64,000 bases of DNA from NCBI RefSeq assembly GCF_043555935.1, contig NZ_JBIGIB010000001.1, forward strand, positions 558,001 to 622,000. The letters are read 5' to 3'. Under the pieces are notes generated by a model. That model searched no databases. It was not told the DNA's origin and saw only the letters and a list, made by a program, of their open reading frames with translations. The position numbers and the translations under genes were made by a program. The stretch's first letter is position 1. Each line of letters starts with the position of its first letter. This document shows positions 1 through 9,119 of the stretch, one piece after another. This DNA is from Pelomonas baiyunensis (GTDB lineage Bacteria > Pseudomonadota > Gammaproteobacteria > Burkholderiales > Burkholderiaceae_C).

Positions 1-1
1 C

Positions 2-1018
2 GCCCGAGGCGCGGCCACGCAAGGGCTGACCAAGACCCCCACGCCGGGCAAGAGCACCTGCGAAGACGTCGCCGCGTTGCTGGGTCTGCCGCTGACGCAG
101 ACCGTCAAGTCGTTGGTGCTGGCCACTGATGAGTTGGACAAGGACGGCCTGATCACCAAGACCCAGGTCTGGCTGCTGCTGGTGCGCGGCGACCATGAGC
201 TCAACGAGGTGAAGGCCGGCAAGGTGGAAGGCCTGAAGGGCGGCTTCCGCTTCGCAACCGCAGGCGAGATCGACGCTCATTTCGGCTGCAAGCCCGGCTA
301 CCTCGGCCCCATCGGCCTGAAGGCGCCCCTCAAGATCGTGGCGGACCGCACCGTGGCCCAGATGGCCGACTTCGTGTGCGGTGCCAACGAGGTGGACTTC
401 CACTTCACCGGCGCGAACTGGGGCCGTGACCTGCCCGAGCCCGATGTCGTGGCCGACATTCGCAACGTCGTCGCCGGTGATCCGTCGCCGGATGGCAAGG
501 GCGAACTGGCGATCCAGCGCGGCATCGAGGTGGGGCATGTGTTCTACCTCGGCACCAAGTACTCGGCCGCGATGAACGCGACCTTCCTGGACGAAAACGG
601 CAAGCCCAAGCTGATGGAGATGGGCTGCTACGGCATCGGCGTGACCCGCATCCTGGGCGCGGCCATCGAGCAGAACCATGACGCCCGCGGCATCATTTGG
701 CCGGACGCCATGGCGCCGTTCACGGTCGTGATCTGCCCCATCGGTGCGGACCGCAGCGAGGATGTGAAGCAGGCGGCGGACAAGCTCTACGCCGAGCTGA
801 AGGAGCTGGGTGTGGATGTGCTGCTGGACGACCGCGGCGAGCGCCCGGGCGCGATGTTTGCCGACTGGGAACTGATCGGCGTGCCACACCGCGTGGTGCT
901 GGGGGACCGTGGCCTGAAGGAAGGTCAGGTGGAGTACCAAGGCCGCCGGGACGAAGCCGCCACCAAGGTCGCCGTGGCCGACATCGTGGGCCACCTGAAG
1001 GGCAAGCTCAAGCTTTGA
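2..1018 (+). CDS. proS: Prolyl-tRNA synthetase, C-terminal part (5' end outside window)
   Basis: This is the last 338 residues of a class II prolyl-tRNA synthetase, which charges tRNA-Pro with proline in the cytoplasm. The reading frame is open to the left window edge, so the start and catalytic motifs 1 and 2 lie outside. The visible part begins inside the YbaK-like editing domain typical of long bacterial ProS (the stretch around [17 protein letters not shown], then VKSLVLATD). It continues with class II motif 3 ([17 protein letters not shown]) and ends with the anticodon-binding domain ([28 protein letters not shown]). The stop TGA overlaps the TTG start of the next gene, which suggests translational coupling. 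The identification is secure; only completeness is unknown. Confidence 0.97.
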   Translation, partial: ARGAATQGLTKTPTPGKSTCEDVAALLGLPLTQTVKSLVLATDELDKDGLITKTQVWLLLVRGDHELNEVKAGKVEGLKGGFRFATAGEIDAHFGCKPGYLGPIGLKAPLKIVADRTVAQMADFVCGANEVDFHFTGANWGRDLPEPDVVADIRNVVAGDPSPDGKGELAIQRGIEVGHVFYLGTKYSAAMNATFLDENGKPKLMEMGCYGIGVTRILGAAIEQNHDARGIIWPDAMAPFTVVICPIGADRSEDVKQAADKLYAELKELGVDVLLDDRGERPGAMFADWELIGVPHRVVLGDRGLKEGQVEYQGRRDEAATKVAVADIVGHLKGKLKL

Positions 1019-1623
1019 AGCGCCGGGTTCTCCTGCTGGGCCTCGCCGGGGCGCCCCTGCTGGCGCAGGCCGGGGCCCAGGTCGAGGAGCCGCTGGCCGA
1101 CGCGATCCGGTCGGCGCTCAGCGCGTCCATTGCGCAAAGCGCACCGCCCCGTCCGCGTTTCGAGGCGCACGAGGTCGAGGCGCGCATGGCCTACCTGCGC
1201 TGGCTGGGGGCGATGAGCGAGCGGCTGAAGAAGCGCAAGACGGAAACCCAGATCCGCATCGAGTTCCTGGAAACCGTGTGGTACGAGGCCAAACGCGCCG
1301 GTCTGGAGCCCAGCTTGGTGCTGGGCCTCGTGCAGGTGGAAAGCGGCTTTCGCAAGTACGCGATCAGCGTGGCCGGTGCCCGCGGCTACATGCAGGTGAT
1401 GCCGTTCTGGACCAAGGCGATCGGGGACGGCGACGCCTCGCGCCTGTTCCACATGCAGACCAACCTGCGGTTTGGCTGCGTGATCCTGCGGCACTACCTG
1501 GACATCGAGCGCGGCAACCTGTCCATGGCGCTGGGCCGCTACAACGGCAGCCGGGGCCGGCCGGAGTACCCGAACGCGGTGCTGGCGGCGCGGCGCCAGT
1601 GGCTGCTGCCCGGCGAGGTCTGA
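1015..1623 (+). CDS. Secreted lytic transglycosylase, SLT domain (202 aa)
   Basis: Predicted periplasmic lytic transglycosylase that cleaves the MurNAc-GlcNAc bond of peptidoglycan. A short cleavable signal peptide is visible (KRR, then [17 protein letters not shown]). The Slt-type catalytic domain occupies about residues 85-195, with the catalytic Glu near position 109 in [12 protein letters not shown], followed by the family motifs [11 protein letters not shown] and ALGRYNGS. No ATG lies before the signal peptide. The TTG that overlaps the proS stop (TTGA) gives exactly a signal-peptide N-terminus, so I chose it. The proS-transglycosylase order recurs in Burkholderiales. Which muropeptide bonds it prefers cannot be said. 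Confidence 0.88.
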   Translation: MKRRVLLLGLAGAPLLAQAGAQVEEPLADAIRSALSASIAQSAPPRPRFEAHEVEARMAYLRWLGAMSERLKKRKTETQIRIEFLETVWYEAKRAGLEPSLVLGLVQVESGFRKYAISVAGARGYMQVMPFWTKAIGDGDASRLFHMQTNLRFGCVILRHYLDIERGNLSMALGRYNGSRGRPEYPNAVLAARRQWLLPGEV

Positions 1624-1732
1624 GCCAACGTCCGCTCGGACGCTGTGCACAGCGCGCGGTGGCTTTCGGCAGTGGCTGTGGGAGCCGGTAGTCTTGGTGG
1701 TTTCGTCCACAAGACTTCGTTCCCGACTGACC

Positions 1733-3895
1733 ATGTCTGCTGCCCGCCGCCTCCAGCCCCTGCTCATTGCCACGCTGCTTGCCAGCGGCGTCGCGTGGGC
1801 CCAGTCCACGCCTGCCGCTGCGGCAGCCAACCCGTTGCTGGTGCCCAGCGCCTTGCCGCTGCAGTACCCCCCGTTCGACCGCGTGCGTGACGAGCACTTC
1901 GGGCCCGCGATGGACCAGGGCATGGCCGAACAACTCGCCGAGATTCAGGCGATTGCCGACAACCCGGCCGCCCCCACCTTCGACAACACCATCGTCGCGT
2001 GGGAACGCAGCGGGCGGCTGCTGGGCCGGGCCACGACGCTGCTGTTCAGCCTGCTGGGGGCCGATGCCAACCCCGCCCGCCAGCAACTGCAGACGGACTA
2101 CGCCGCCAAGTTGGCCGCGCAGCGAGACGCCGTGCTGTTGAACCCCAAGCTGTTCGCCCGCGTGGAAGCGCTCTATGCCGCCCGGGACACCGCCGCCCCC
2201 AATGCCGAGGCGCGGCGCTTGATCGAGCGGTATCGCCGCGACATGGTGCGCGCCGGCGCCCGACTGGACGACACGCAGAAGGCTCGGATGCGGGCGATCA
2301 ACGCCGAAATGGCCACGCTGGGCGCCCGCTTCAATCGCGCGGTGCTGGCCGAGGTGAACGACTCGGCGTTGGTGGTGGATCGGGCTGAAGACCTGGACGG
2401 TCTGACGCCGGCCCAGGTGGCTGCGGCGGCCGAGGTGGCGCGCAAGCGCGGGCTTGAAGGCAAGTACGTGCTGACCCTGCTCAACACCACCATCCAGCCC
2501 CAGGAGGCGGAGCTGCAGAACCGCGCCACGCGCGAGCGCCTGCACAAGGCGTCGGTGGCGCGCGGCAGCCGGGGCAATGAGTTCGACACGCGGGCCATCG
2601 TGGCGCGCGTGCTGGCGCTGCGCCAGGAGCGTGCTGCCCTGTTGGGCTATGGCACGGCGGCTGACTATGTGCTGGAAGACGAGACAGCGCAGAACGCGGC
2701 CAACGTCAACGCGCTGTTGGGGCAGTTGGCGCCGGCCGCGGTGGCGTCTGCCCGGGCGGAGGCCGCCGAGTTGCAGCAACTGATCGATGCCGACCAGGCC
2801 GCCCGCAAGCAGCCGACCTTTGCCCTGCAGGCCTGGGACTGGAGCTACTACTCCGAGAAGCTGCGTACGGCCAAGTACGGCTTCGACGAAGGCCAGCTCA
2901 AGCCGTACCTGGAAATGACGCGGGTGCTGGAGCAGGGCGTGTTCTTTGCCGCGCAGCAGCTGTACGGCATCACGTTCAAGCAGCGCACCGACCTGCCGGT
3001 GTACCAAAGCGATGTGCGGGTGTACGACGTGTTCGACACCAACGGCAAGCAGCTGGCCATCTTCATTGCTGACCTGTACGCCCGGCCGTCCAAGCGCGGC
3101 GGGGCCTGGATGAACGCCTACGTCGGCCAGAACGCGCTGGAGGGCACGCAGCCGGTGGTGGCCAACCACCTGAACATTCCCAAGCCCCCCGCGGGCGAGC
3201 CCACGCTGCTGACCTGGGACGAGGTCAACACGCTGTTCCACGAGTTCGGCCACGCGTTGCACGGCATGTTCAACCAGGTGAAGTACCCCGGCCTGTCGCG
3301 CGTGCCGCGCGACTTCGTGGAGTACCCGTCGCAGGTGAACGAAATCTGGGCGTCGTCGCCCGCGGTGCTGACCCGCTACGCGCGCCACCACCAGACCGGC
3401 GAGCCCATGCCGGCCGCGCTGCTGGACAAGGTGTCGCGCGCCAAGCGCTTCAACCAGGGCTACCAGACGGTGTCGTACCTCGGTTCGGCCATCCTGGATC
3501 AGCGCCTGCACCAACTGGCCCCAGGCCAGGTGCCCACGGCTGAGGGCCTGATGGGCTTCGAGGCCAAGGCGCTGAAAGACGCTGGGATCGACTTCGCCCC
3601 GGTGCCGCCGCGCTACCGCACGCCGTACTTCAGCCACATCATGGGCGGCTACGCGGCCGGGTACTACGCCTACATCTGGAGCGAGGTGCTCGATGCCGAC
3701 ACGGTGGAGTGGCTGAACGCGAACGGCGGCCTTCAGCGCGCCAATGGCGATGCGCTGCGCGCCAAGCTGCTGTCGCGCGGTGGTGCGGAGGACGCGATGG
3801 TGCTGTTCCGTAACCTCGTGGGCCACGCGCCCAACATCCAGCCGTTGCTGGAGCGGCGCGGCCTGGCGGTGAAGCCGGCCGCCCCGGCGCGTTAA
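1733..3895 (+). CDS. Exported M3-family zinc metallopeptidase, Dcp-like (720 aa)
   Basis: Peptidase of family M3 (thimet oligopeptidase / peptidyl-dipeptidase Dcp group), which degrades short peptides. The zinc site HEFGH is at residues 503-507, followed by the usual M3 C-terminal half (EYPSQVNEIWASSP; FSHIMGGYAAGYYAYIWSEVLDAD). The ATG chosen opens a clear signal peptide (SAARRLQPLLIATLLASGVAWAQS); an in-frame GTG at 1694 would only bury it. Export to the periplasm is therefore inferred, unlike cytoplasmic oligopeptidase A. The gene is preceded by 109 bp without a recognisable promoter. Its end overlaps the convergent ubiX by 4 bp. Dcp or another secreted M3 oligopeptidase are both possible. 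Confidence 0.92.
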   Translation: MSAARRLQPLLIATLLASGVAWAQSTPAAAAANPLLVPSALPLQYPPFDRVRDEHFGPAMDQGMAEQLAEIQAIADNPAAPTFDNTIVAWERSGRLLGRATTLLFSLLGADANPARQQLQTDYAAKLAAQRDAVLLNPKLFARVEALYAARDTAAPNAEARRLIERYRRDMVRAGARLDDTQKARMRAINAEMATLGARFNRAVLAEVNDSALVVDRAEDLDGLTPAQVAAAAEVARKRGLEGKYVLTLLNTTIQPQEAELQNRATRERLHKASVARGSRGNEFDTRAIVARVLALRQERAALLGYGTAADYVLEDETAQNAANVNALLGQLAPAAVASARAEAAELQQLIDADQAARKQPTFALQAWDWSYYSEKLRTAKYGFDEGQLKPYLEMTRVLEQGVFFAAQQLYGITFKQRTDLPVYQSDVRVYDVFDTNGKQLAIFIADLYARPSKRGGAWMNAYVGQNALEGTQPVVANHLNIPKPPAGEPTLLTWDEVNTLFHEFGHALHGMFNQVKYPGLSRVPRDFVEYPSQVNEIWASSPAVLTRYARHHQTGEPMPAALLDKVSRAKRFNQGYQTVSYLGSAILDQRLHQLAPGQVPTAEGLMGFEAKALKDAGIDFAPVPPRYRTPYFSHIMGGYAAGYYAYIWSEVLDADTVEWLNANGGLQRANGDALRAKLLSRGGAEDAMVLFRNLVGHAPNIQPLLERRGLAVKPAAPAR

Positions 3896-4461
3896 GGCTT
3901 GAGGCCGGCCCAGGCCCGAGGCTGCGCCTGGGCCACGCCGGCCAACTCCAGCACCCGTTCCACCGTCTCGTTCACCATCTCGTCGATGGACTTGGGGTGG
4001 TGATAGAACGCCGGCAGGGGCGGGAAGCAGATGCCGCCCATCTCCGTCACCGCCACCATGTTGCGCAGGTGGGCGAGGTTGAAGGGGGTTTCGCGCACCA
4101 GCAACAGCAGGCGGCGGCGTTCTTTCAGCGTGACGTCGGCGGCGCGGGTCAGCAGGTTGTCGCCCAGGCCGTGCGCAATGGCTGCCAGCGACTTCATCGA
4201 GCAGGGCGCCACCACCATGGCGGCCGTGGCAAAGCTGCCACTGGCGATGCAGGCGCCCACGTCGCCCGGCGCGTAGGCGTGGTCGGCCTGCGCTTCAAGG
4301 GTGGAGCGATCCATGCCCAGCTCGTGGTGGGCATTCAGGATGCCCGCCGGCGTGGCGATCAGGTGGGTTTCAACGCCCAAGTCACGCGCGCGCCGCAGCA
4401 GTTGCAGCGCGTACACAGCGCCTGTGGCGCCGGTCAGGCCGACGACCAGGCGTTGCGCCAT
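3892..4461 (-). CDS. ubiX: Flavin prenyltransferase UbiX
   Basis: UbiX joins dimethylallyl phosphate to reduced FMN, making the prenylated flavin cofactor of the UbiD decarboxylase in ubiquinone synthesis. The 189-residue protein has the family's flavoprotein fold: the N-terminal VVGLTGATGAVYALQLL nucleotide motif, the ATAAMVVAPCSMKSLAAIAHG segment with the conserved Ser/Met/Lys, the RRRLLLLVRETPFN motif, and PPLPAFYHHP near the end. Its ATG shares one base with the stop of grxD (TGATG), so the two are probably translated together. The 3' end overlaps the convergent M3 peptidase gene by 4 bp. Confidence 0.96.
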   Translation of the reverse strand: MAQRLVVGLTGATGAVYALQLLRRARDLGVETHLIATPAGILNAHHELGMDRSTLEAQADHAYAPGDVGACIASGSFATAAMVVAPCSMKSLAAIAHGLGDNLLTRAADVTLKERRRLLLLVRETPFNLAHLRNMVAVTEMGGICFPPLPAFYHHPKSIDEMVNETVERVLELAGVAQAQPRAWAGLKP

Positions 4462-4775
4462 CAGGCCGCCGACAGGGCTTGTTGCAACTCACCGGACTCG
4501 TACATCTCCATCATGATGTCCGAGCCGCCGACGAATTCGCCGTTGATGTAGAGCTGGGGAATGGTCGGCCAGTTGGCGTATTCCTTGATGCCCTGACGCA
4601 CGGCTTCGTCTTCCAGCACGTTGAAGGTCTTGATCTCGGTGGCGCCGGCGGCCTTCAGGATCTGGATGGCACGGCCGGAGAAGCCGCACATCGGGAACTG
4701 GGCGCTGCCCTTCATGAAGAGCATGACGCGGTTGGACTTGACCAGATCGTCGATGCGTTGCTGAACGTCGCTCAT
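4461..4775 (-). CDS. grxD: Monothiol glutaredoxin, Grx4/GrxD type (104 aa)
   Basis: Small cytoplasmic glutaredoxin that carries and delivers [2Fe-2S] clusters, usually with BolA partners. The monothiol active site CGFS starts at Cys30 (AQFPMCGFSGRAIQIL). The glutathione-binding features of the family follow: the cis-proline motif WPTIPQLYINGEFVGGSDI and a C-terminal helix. I chose the ATG at 4775 because it gives the standard N-terminus (SDVQQRIDDLVKSN) and normal length; the frame stays open further upstream but without family similarity. It is coupled to ubiX downstream and follows an outer-membrane-like gene and the hemA-prfA-prmC group on the same strand. Confidence 0.97.
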   Translation of the reverse strand: MSDVQQRIDDLVKSNRVMLFMKGSAQFPMCGFSGRAIQILKAAGATEIKTFNVLEDEAVRQGIKEYANWPTIPQLYINGEFVGGSDIMMEMYESGELQQALSAA

Positions 4776-4830
4776 TGCAGTTCTCGAAAAAGGCAAAACC
4801 ACAATTATCCGGGAGCCCCCTGGCCGCGGC

Positions 4831-5397
4831 TCAATAGTTGTACGCCAAGCCCAGTTGCAGCAGGGGTTTGAAGCGGAGGTCACGCATCGCGTCCTCGAAC
4901 CCCTGCGCGCTGCTGCGGCCCAGCCGCAGGGCGCCGTAGCTGCCAGACATCAGGCCCAGGTCGGCGCTGAAGGCCAGCCCGCCACCCTGCACCCGGCCGG
5001 TGTAGCCAATGCCCAGGTACGACAGGTTGCTGCTGGGCTCCAGCGCGTAGGCATCGGGCCCGCCCATGACGAGGCTGCGCCGGCCGGCCGCCAGCGGCCC
5101 CGCGCCCAGCGCCAGGCCGCCGCTGCTTTGGCTCATGGAAAGGGGGCCCATCAGCAGGCCGCCGGTGGCACGCAAGCCACCGCGCAGGCCCGACAGGCCC
5201 GTGCCGGTGAGGTAATAGTCGCCCAGCAGGTTGGCGCTCAGCACGCGTGAGCCGCTGAGCGGCGCGGTCGAGGCGCCATCGGCGCTGCTGAGCTGCAAGC
5301 GGGCCTGCCAGCGGGGCCCTGGGTCGGTGTCGGCCCAGGCGGGCAGGGTCAGCAGGGGCACGAGGCTCCAGAGAACGGCGCGGGCGAGTCGGACCAT
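4831..5397 (-). CDS. Small exported beta-barrel-like protein of unknown function (188 aa)
   Basis: I do not recognise the family. The protein starts with a signal peptide (VRLARAVLWSLVPLLTLPAWA). The remainder is rich in Gly, Ser and Leu with alternating hydrophobic residues, and it ends in an aromatic residue (LQLGLAYNY), the pattern of a small outer-membrane beta-barrel. The start is supported by a strong Shine-Dalgarno sequence (GCAGGAGACGATC before the ATG). The reading frame continues upstream into non-coding sequence, which I excluded. It sits between prmC (134 bp upstream) and grxD (55 bp downstream) on the same strand. An outer membrane location is inferred from composition only. Confidence 0.75.
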   Translation of the reverse strand: MVRLARAVLWSLVPLLTLPAWADTDPGPRWQARLQLSSADGASTAPLSGSRVLSANLLGDYYLTGTGLSGLRGGLRATGGLLMGPLSMSQSSGGLALGAGPLAAGRRSLVMGGPDAYALEPSSNLSYLGIGYTGRVQGGGLAFSADLGLMSGSYGALRLGRSSAQGFEDAMRDLRFKPLLQLGLAYNY

Positions 5398-5530
5398 GAT
5401 CGTCTCCTGCGCGGTGCATCGGCTGGCACCGGGATTCGATACTACGCCGCACCCGGCCGGTCGGGAATGCCGAACTGGCTGCAAAACGTCACGCAATCGC
5501 AAGCGGACGTTCGCCGGGCGGGGAGGGTGG

Positions 5531-6358
5531 TCAACCGGGCCGCTGTCCGCCGCTGGCACGGGCCCGCCCTGCCAGGTCACGGCGCAAGGTGGGGTGCCGG
5601 TAGCCGTGGGCGCGCAGGGCGGCTGCAACGGGCTCGGCCTGATCCCAACCGTGCTCCATCAGCAGCCAGCCGCCGGGTTGCAGGTGGGTGGGCGCGCCGT
5701 TCACCAGATGTTGCAGGTCGGCCAGGCCGTCGCCACCGGGGGTCAGCGCGGTGAGCGGCTCGTGGCGCAGCGCAGGCAGGTGCGGGTCGTCACCCGCGAT
5801 GTAAGGCGGGTTGCTGACGATCAGGTCGAACCGTTGACCCGCCAGGGGCTCGAACCAACTGCCCAGGCGCCAGTCCACGTCCAATTGGAGCCGTTCGCCA
5901 TTGGCGCGGGCCACGGTCAGGGCGTCGGCGCTCAAGTCCACCGCCGTGACCTGCGCTCGCGGGCAGGCGGCCTTGATCGCCAGGGCGATGGCGCCGCTGC
6001 CGGTGCCCAGGTCCACCACCGTGGGTGAGCCCGGCAGGGCGGCCAGCAGCTCGAGGGCCCAGTCCACCAGGGTTTCGGTGTCGGGGCGTGGGATCAGGGT
6101 GGCGGGCGACACCTGCAGCAGCAAGCCGTGGAACGGCTGCCAGCCGGTCAGGTGGGCCAGGGGCACGCCTTCGCTCAATTGCTGCAGTGCGGCGGCCGCG
6201 CCGGGGACCTCGGTGTCGCCGTGGGTCACCAGCCAGGCGCGGCCCTGGCCGGTCAGGTGGGCGAGCAGGGCCTGGGCATCGCCGCGTTCCACGCCGAGGT
6301 CGCGGGCCCGGGCGAGGGCGGCATCGACGGTGAGCACCGGGGGCAGGGATGCGGTCAT
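5531..6358 (-). CDS. prmC: Release factor glutamine N5-methyltransferase PrmC (HemK)
   Basis: Methylates the Gln of the GGQ loop in release factors RF1 and RF2, which speeds peptide release. The 275-residue protein has an N-terminal helical domain, the SAM-binding motif [16 protein letters not shown] (about residues 114-129) and the catalytic NPPY at 183-186 in [13 protein letters not shown]. Its ATG overlaps the prfA stop (ATGA), so enzyme and substrate are encoded in the same coupled operon. A long in-frame extension upstream inside prfA is antiparallel-frame noise and is not part of the protein. Confidence 0.97.
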   Translation of the reverse strand: MTASLPPVLTVDAALARARDLGVERGDAQALLAHLTGQGRAWLVTHGDTEVPGAAAALQQLSEGVPLAHLTGWQPFHGLLLQVSPATLIPRPDTETLVDWALELLAALPGSPTVVDLGTGSGAIALAIKAACPRAQVTAVDLSADALTVARANGERLQLDVDWRLGSWFEPLAGQRFDLIVSNPPYIAGDDPHLPALRHEPLTALTPGGDGLADLQHLVNGAPTHLQPGGWLLMEHGWDQAEPVAAALRAHGYRHPTLRRDLAGRARASGGQRPG

Positions 6359-7440
6359 GGGCGGCCTGCTTCCAGCTCGGCCAACTGCTCGGCGGCCTGG
6401 GCGGCCAGCAGGCCTTGGATCACGTCGCTGAGGTCGCCGTCCATGATCTGCCCGAGCTTGTAGAGCGTCAGGTTGATGCGGTGGTCGGTCAGGCGGCCTT
6501 GGGGGAAGTTGTAGGTGCGGATGCGGTCGCTGCGATCGCCGCTGCCGATCAGGCTCTTGCGGGTGGCGGCTTCCTTGGCGGCGCGCTCGCTGCGCTCCTT
6601 CTCCTGGATGCGCGCTTGCAGCACCTGCAGGGCCTTGGCCTTGTTGCTGTGCTGGCTGCGGCCGTCCTGGCATTCGGCCACGATGCCGGTGGGCAGGTGC
6701 ACCACGCGCACGGCGGAGTCGGTCTTGTTGATGTGCTGGCCGCCGGCACCGCTGGCGCGGAAGGTGTCGATGCGCAGATCCGCCGGGTTCAGCGTGATGG
6801 CTTCCGCTTCATCCGGCTCGGGCATCACCGCCACGGTGCAGGCGCTGGTGTGGATGCGGCCTTGGGTCTCGGTGGCCGGCACGCGCTGCACGCGGTGGCC
6901 GCCGGACTCGAACTTGAGCCGGCCGTAGACGCCATCGCCTTCCACGCGCACGACCAGTTCCTTGTAGCCGCCCAGGTCCGACACGTTTTCGGACAGGATT
7001 TCCGTGCGCCAGCCTTGGGCCTCGGCAAAACGCAGGTACATGCGCGCCAGGTCCCCGGCGAAGAGGGCGGATTCGTCGCCACCCGTGCCGGCGCGGATTT
7101 CCAGGAAGGCGTTGCGCTCGTCGTCCGGGTCTTTGGGAATCAGCGCCAGTTGAAGCTCGGTGTCGAGCGCGGCCAGGGCGGCTTCGTTGGCGGTGATCTC
7201 CTCGCGCGCCATCTCGGCCATTTCAGGGTCCGCCAGCAACTCGCGCGCGGCGGCGAGGTCGGCTTCATGGCTTTGGTAGCGGCGGTAGCGGTCGACCAGG
7301 CTCGACACCTCGGCCTGTTCCTTGGTCAGCGCGCGGTAGCGCTTCATGTCTGACGCGATGCTGCCGTCGGCCAGGATGGTGTCCAGCTCGGCGAGACGGA
7401 AGCCGAGGCGGTCGAACTGCTGACGCAGGGAGTCTTTCAT
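6355..7440 (-). CDS. prfA: Peptide chain release factor 1
   Basis: RF1 recognises UAG and UAA stop codons and triggers hydrolysis of peptidyl-tRNA. The 361-residue length is normal. The GGQ catalytic loop is at residues 233-235 ([19 protein letters not shown]), and the highly conserved [16 protein letters not shown] and [10 protein letters not shown] segments are present. The tripeptide that reads the stop codon should lie near [11 protein letters not shown]. The gene is followed by prmC, which modifies its Gln, with a 4-bp overlap, and preceded by hemA after 72 bp. This is the conserved hemA-prfA-prmC order of proteobacteria. Confidence 0.98.
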   Translation of the reverse strand: MKDSLRQQFDRLGFRLAELDTILADGSIASDMKRYRALTKEQAEVSSLVDRYRRYQSHEADLAAARELLADPEMAEMAREEITANEAALAALDTELQLALIPKDPDDERNAFLEIRAGTGGDESALFAGDLARMYLRFAEAQGWRTEILSENVSDLGGYKELVVRVEGDGVYGRLKFESGGHRVQRVPATETQGRIHTSACTVAVMPEPDEAEAITLNPADLRIDTFRASGAGGQHINKTDSAVRVVHLPTGIVAECQDGRSQHSNKAKALQVLQARIQEKERSERAAKEAATRKSLIGSGDRSDRIRTYNFPQGRLTDHRINLTLYKLGQIMDGDLSDVIQGLLAAQAAEQLAELEAGRP

Positions 7441-7512
7441 GGGGCGGGAACGAGAAGGCAGTCAGGGCAGGGCGCGAGGGTTCGCGCGGCGAAGCGACGG
7501 GAGTGAACGTCG

Positions 7513-8775
7513 CTAAGACTGCTTGCCGCGCAGGAACAGGCGCGAGACGGTTTGCGCCAAGTGCAGGCGCTGCTCGCCGTCGCTGGCGTGCAACTCGGCC
7601 AGGGTGCCGTGCAGCAGCTTCTGCGTCAGGCCTTTGGACAGGGCTTCCAGCACCTCGTCCACATCCGCGCCCTTGGCCAGCAGCTTGCGGGCGCGGGCGA
7701 TTTCCACAGCGCGCCAGTCGTCGGTCTGCTGGTGCAGGGCCTGGATCAGCGGCACGGTGTGGCGCTGGTCCAGCCAGTGCATGAAGCTCTGCACGCCGGT
7801 CTCGACGATCGCCTCGGCCTGCTCCACAGCGGCCTGGCGCTTCTCGCCGGCGGTTTGCACCTGCTGGGCGAGTTCGTCGACGGTGTAGAGGTAGACGTCG
7901 TCCAGCTGGGCCACTTCGGGCTCGATGTCCCGCGGCACGGCCAGGTCGACCATGAACATCGGGCGGTGCTTGCGCTTCTTGAGCGCCCGCTCCACAGCGC
8001 CCAGGCCGATCAGCGGCAGGCTGGACGCGGTGCAGGACACGACGATGTCGAACTCGTGCAGGCGCTCGGTCAGGTCCGACAGCCGCAAGGCTTCAGCGCC
8101 GAAGTGCGTGGCCAGCTTCTCGCCCCGCTCCAGGGTGCGGTTGGCCACGGCCATGTGTCGCGGCGTGCGGGCGGCAAAGTGCGTGGCGGTCAGCTCGATC
8201 ATTTCGCCCGCGCCGACGAAGAGCACCTTGGTCTGCGCCAGGTCCTCAAAAAGCTGGCTGGCCAGGCGCACTGCCGCGGCGGCCATGCTGATGGAGTGGG
8301 CGCCGATCTCGGTGGAACTGCGCACTTCCTTGGCCACCGAGAAGCTGCGCTGGAACAGCTGGTGCAGCGTGGTGCCCAGTGCGCCCGCGTTCTCGGCCTC
8401 GCGCACCGCCTGCTTCATCTGGCCCAGGATCTGCGGCTCGCCCAGCACCATGGAGTCCAGCCCGCTGGCCACGCGGAAGGCATGGCGCGCGGCGGCGCTG
8501 CCTTGCATCACGAAGGCGTGCTGGCGCAAGGCGCCAGCGTCCACACCGCCAGTTTGTGCCAGCCAGTCGATGGCCGGCTGCACTTGCGCCGGCGGGGCGG
8601 CCACGTAGAGCTCGGTGCGGTTGCAGGTGGACAAGATGGCCGCTTCCGGCGCGCCGGGCAGCTTTTCACGCAGGCCTGCCAGCGACGGGGCGAGCTGCTC
8701 CAGCGTGAACGTAAACCGCCCGCGCAGGTCCAGCGGGGCGGTGTGGTGGTTCAGGCCAAGAGCGAAGACCGACAT
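7513..8775 (-). CDS. hemA: Glutamyl-tRNA reductase
   Basis: First committed step of C5-pathway tetrapyrrole synthesis: reduction of Glu-tRNA to glutamate-1-semialdehyde with NADPH. The 420-residue protein has the N-terminal catalytic domain with the nucleophilic Cys at position 51 ([11 protein letters not shown]), the [16 protein letters not shown] motif, the NADPH-binding [15 protein letters not shown] and the C-terminal dimerisation helix. The ATG at 8775 gives the conserved N-terminus [17 protein letters not shown]; fourteen further in-frame codons upstream were rejected. The partner enzyme HemL is also in this window, about 33 kb away. A divergent small gene starts 56 bp upstream. Confidence 0.98.
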   Translation of the reverse strand: MSVFALGLNHHTAPLDLRGRFTFTLEQLAPSLAGLREKLPGAPEAAILSTCNRTELYVAAPPAQVQPAIDWLAQTGGVDAGALRQHAFVMQGSAAARHAFRVASGLDSMVLGEPQILGQMKQAVREAENAGALGTTLHQLFQRSFSVAKEVRSSTEIGAHSISMAAAAVRLASQLFEDLAQTKVLFVGAGEMIELTATHFAARTPRHMAVANRTLERGEKLATHFGAEALRLSDLTERLHEFDIVVSCTASSLPLIGLGAVERALKKRKHRPMFMVDLAVPRDIEPEVAQLDDVYLYTVDELAQQVQTAGEKRQAAVEQAEAIVETGVQSFMHWLDQRHTVPLIQALHQQTDDWRAVEIARARKLLAKGADVDEVLEALSKGLTQKLLHGTLAELHASDGEQRLHLAQTVSRLFLRGKQS

Positions 8776-8831
8776 AGAAGGGATTGTAGGATTCGCGCCC
8801 TTCGACGCGCCTGACAAGGATCAACCGCCGC

Positions 8832-9107
8832 ATGGGCCCCATCGACGCTTTTTGGCACTTGGCCAACCTGTTCGCGCCCGCTTGGGGCTTGGCGGCGCTG
8901 CTGGCGGGCGCCGTCAAGCTGGTGTGGTGGCGTGAGGCCAAAGCCTTGCGCTGGACGCGCCTGTGGGCCTGGGGTTCAGCCGGCGGCGCTGCGGCCGTGG
9001 TGCTGGCGTTGCTGGTGTGCGGGCGGGATGGCGCCATGGCGGGCTACGCCCTGCTCGTGCTGGGCGTGGCCTTGCCGCAGTGGTGGTTGCTCAGCGCCAA
9101 GCGCTGA
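8832..9107 (+). CDS. Small integral membrane protein of unknown function (91 aa)
   Basis: No family recognised. The protein has three hydrophobic stretches that could span the membrane (about residues 12-32, 46-62 and 69-86) and a short basic C-terminus (LLSAKR). It is divergent from hemA, with 56 bp between the two starts, and convergent with miaB, with only 12 bp between stops. An AAGGA sequence lies about 11 bases before the ATG. The last codons and the stop lie inside a perfect 15-bp hairpin (9083-9115). Normal codon use and conserved placement support a real gene. Confidence 0.72.
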   Translation: MGPIDAFWHLANLFAPAWGLAALLAGAVKLVWWREAKALRWTRLWAWGSAGGAAAVVLALLVCGRDGAMAGYALLVLGVALPQWWLLSAKR

Positions 9108-9115
9108 GCAACCAC
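9083..9115. terminator. Perfect 15-bp hairpin between convergent genes, overlapping a stop codon
   Basis: The arms GTGGTTGCTCAGCGC (9083-9097) and GCGCTGAGCAACCAC (9101-9115) pair perfectly around a CAA loop. The right arm contains the stop codon of the small membrane protein gene, and the element ends five bases before the miaB stop. There is no T tract on either side, so it may act as a bidirectional, perhaps factor-assisted, terminator or as an RNA 3'-end stabiliser. The pairing is seen directly; the role is inferred from the position between converging genes. Confidence 0.6.
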
Positions 9116-9119
9116 GAGG

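Noticed and set aside
1364..3826. Very long open frame on the minus strand opposite the M3 peptidase gene
   Set aside because: Its translation is His/Arg/Gly-rich with no domain, as expected from antisense of a GC-rich gene. The plus strand encodes a complete zinc peptidase with a signal peptide.
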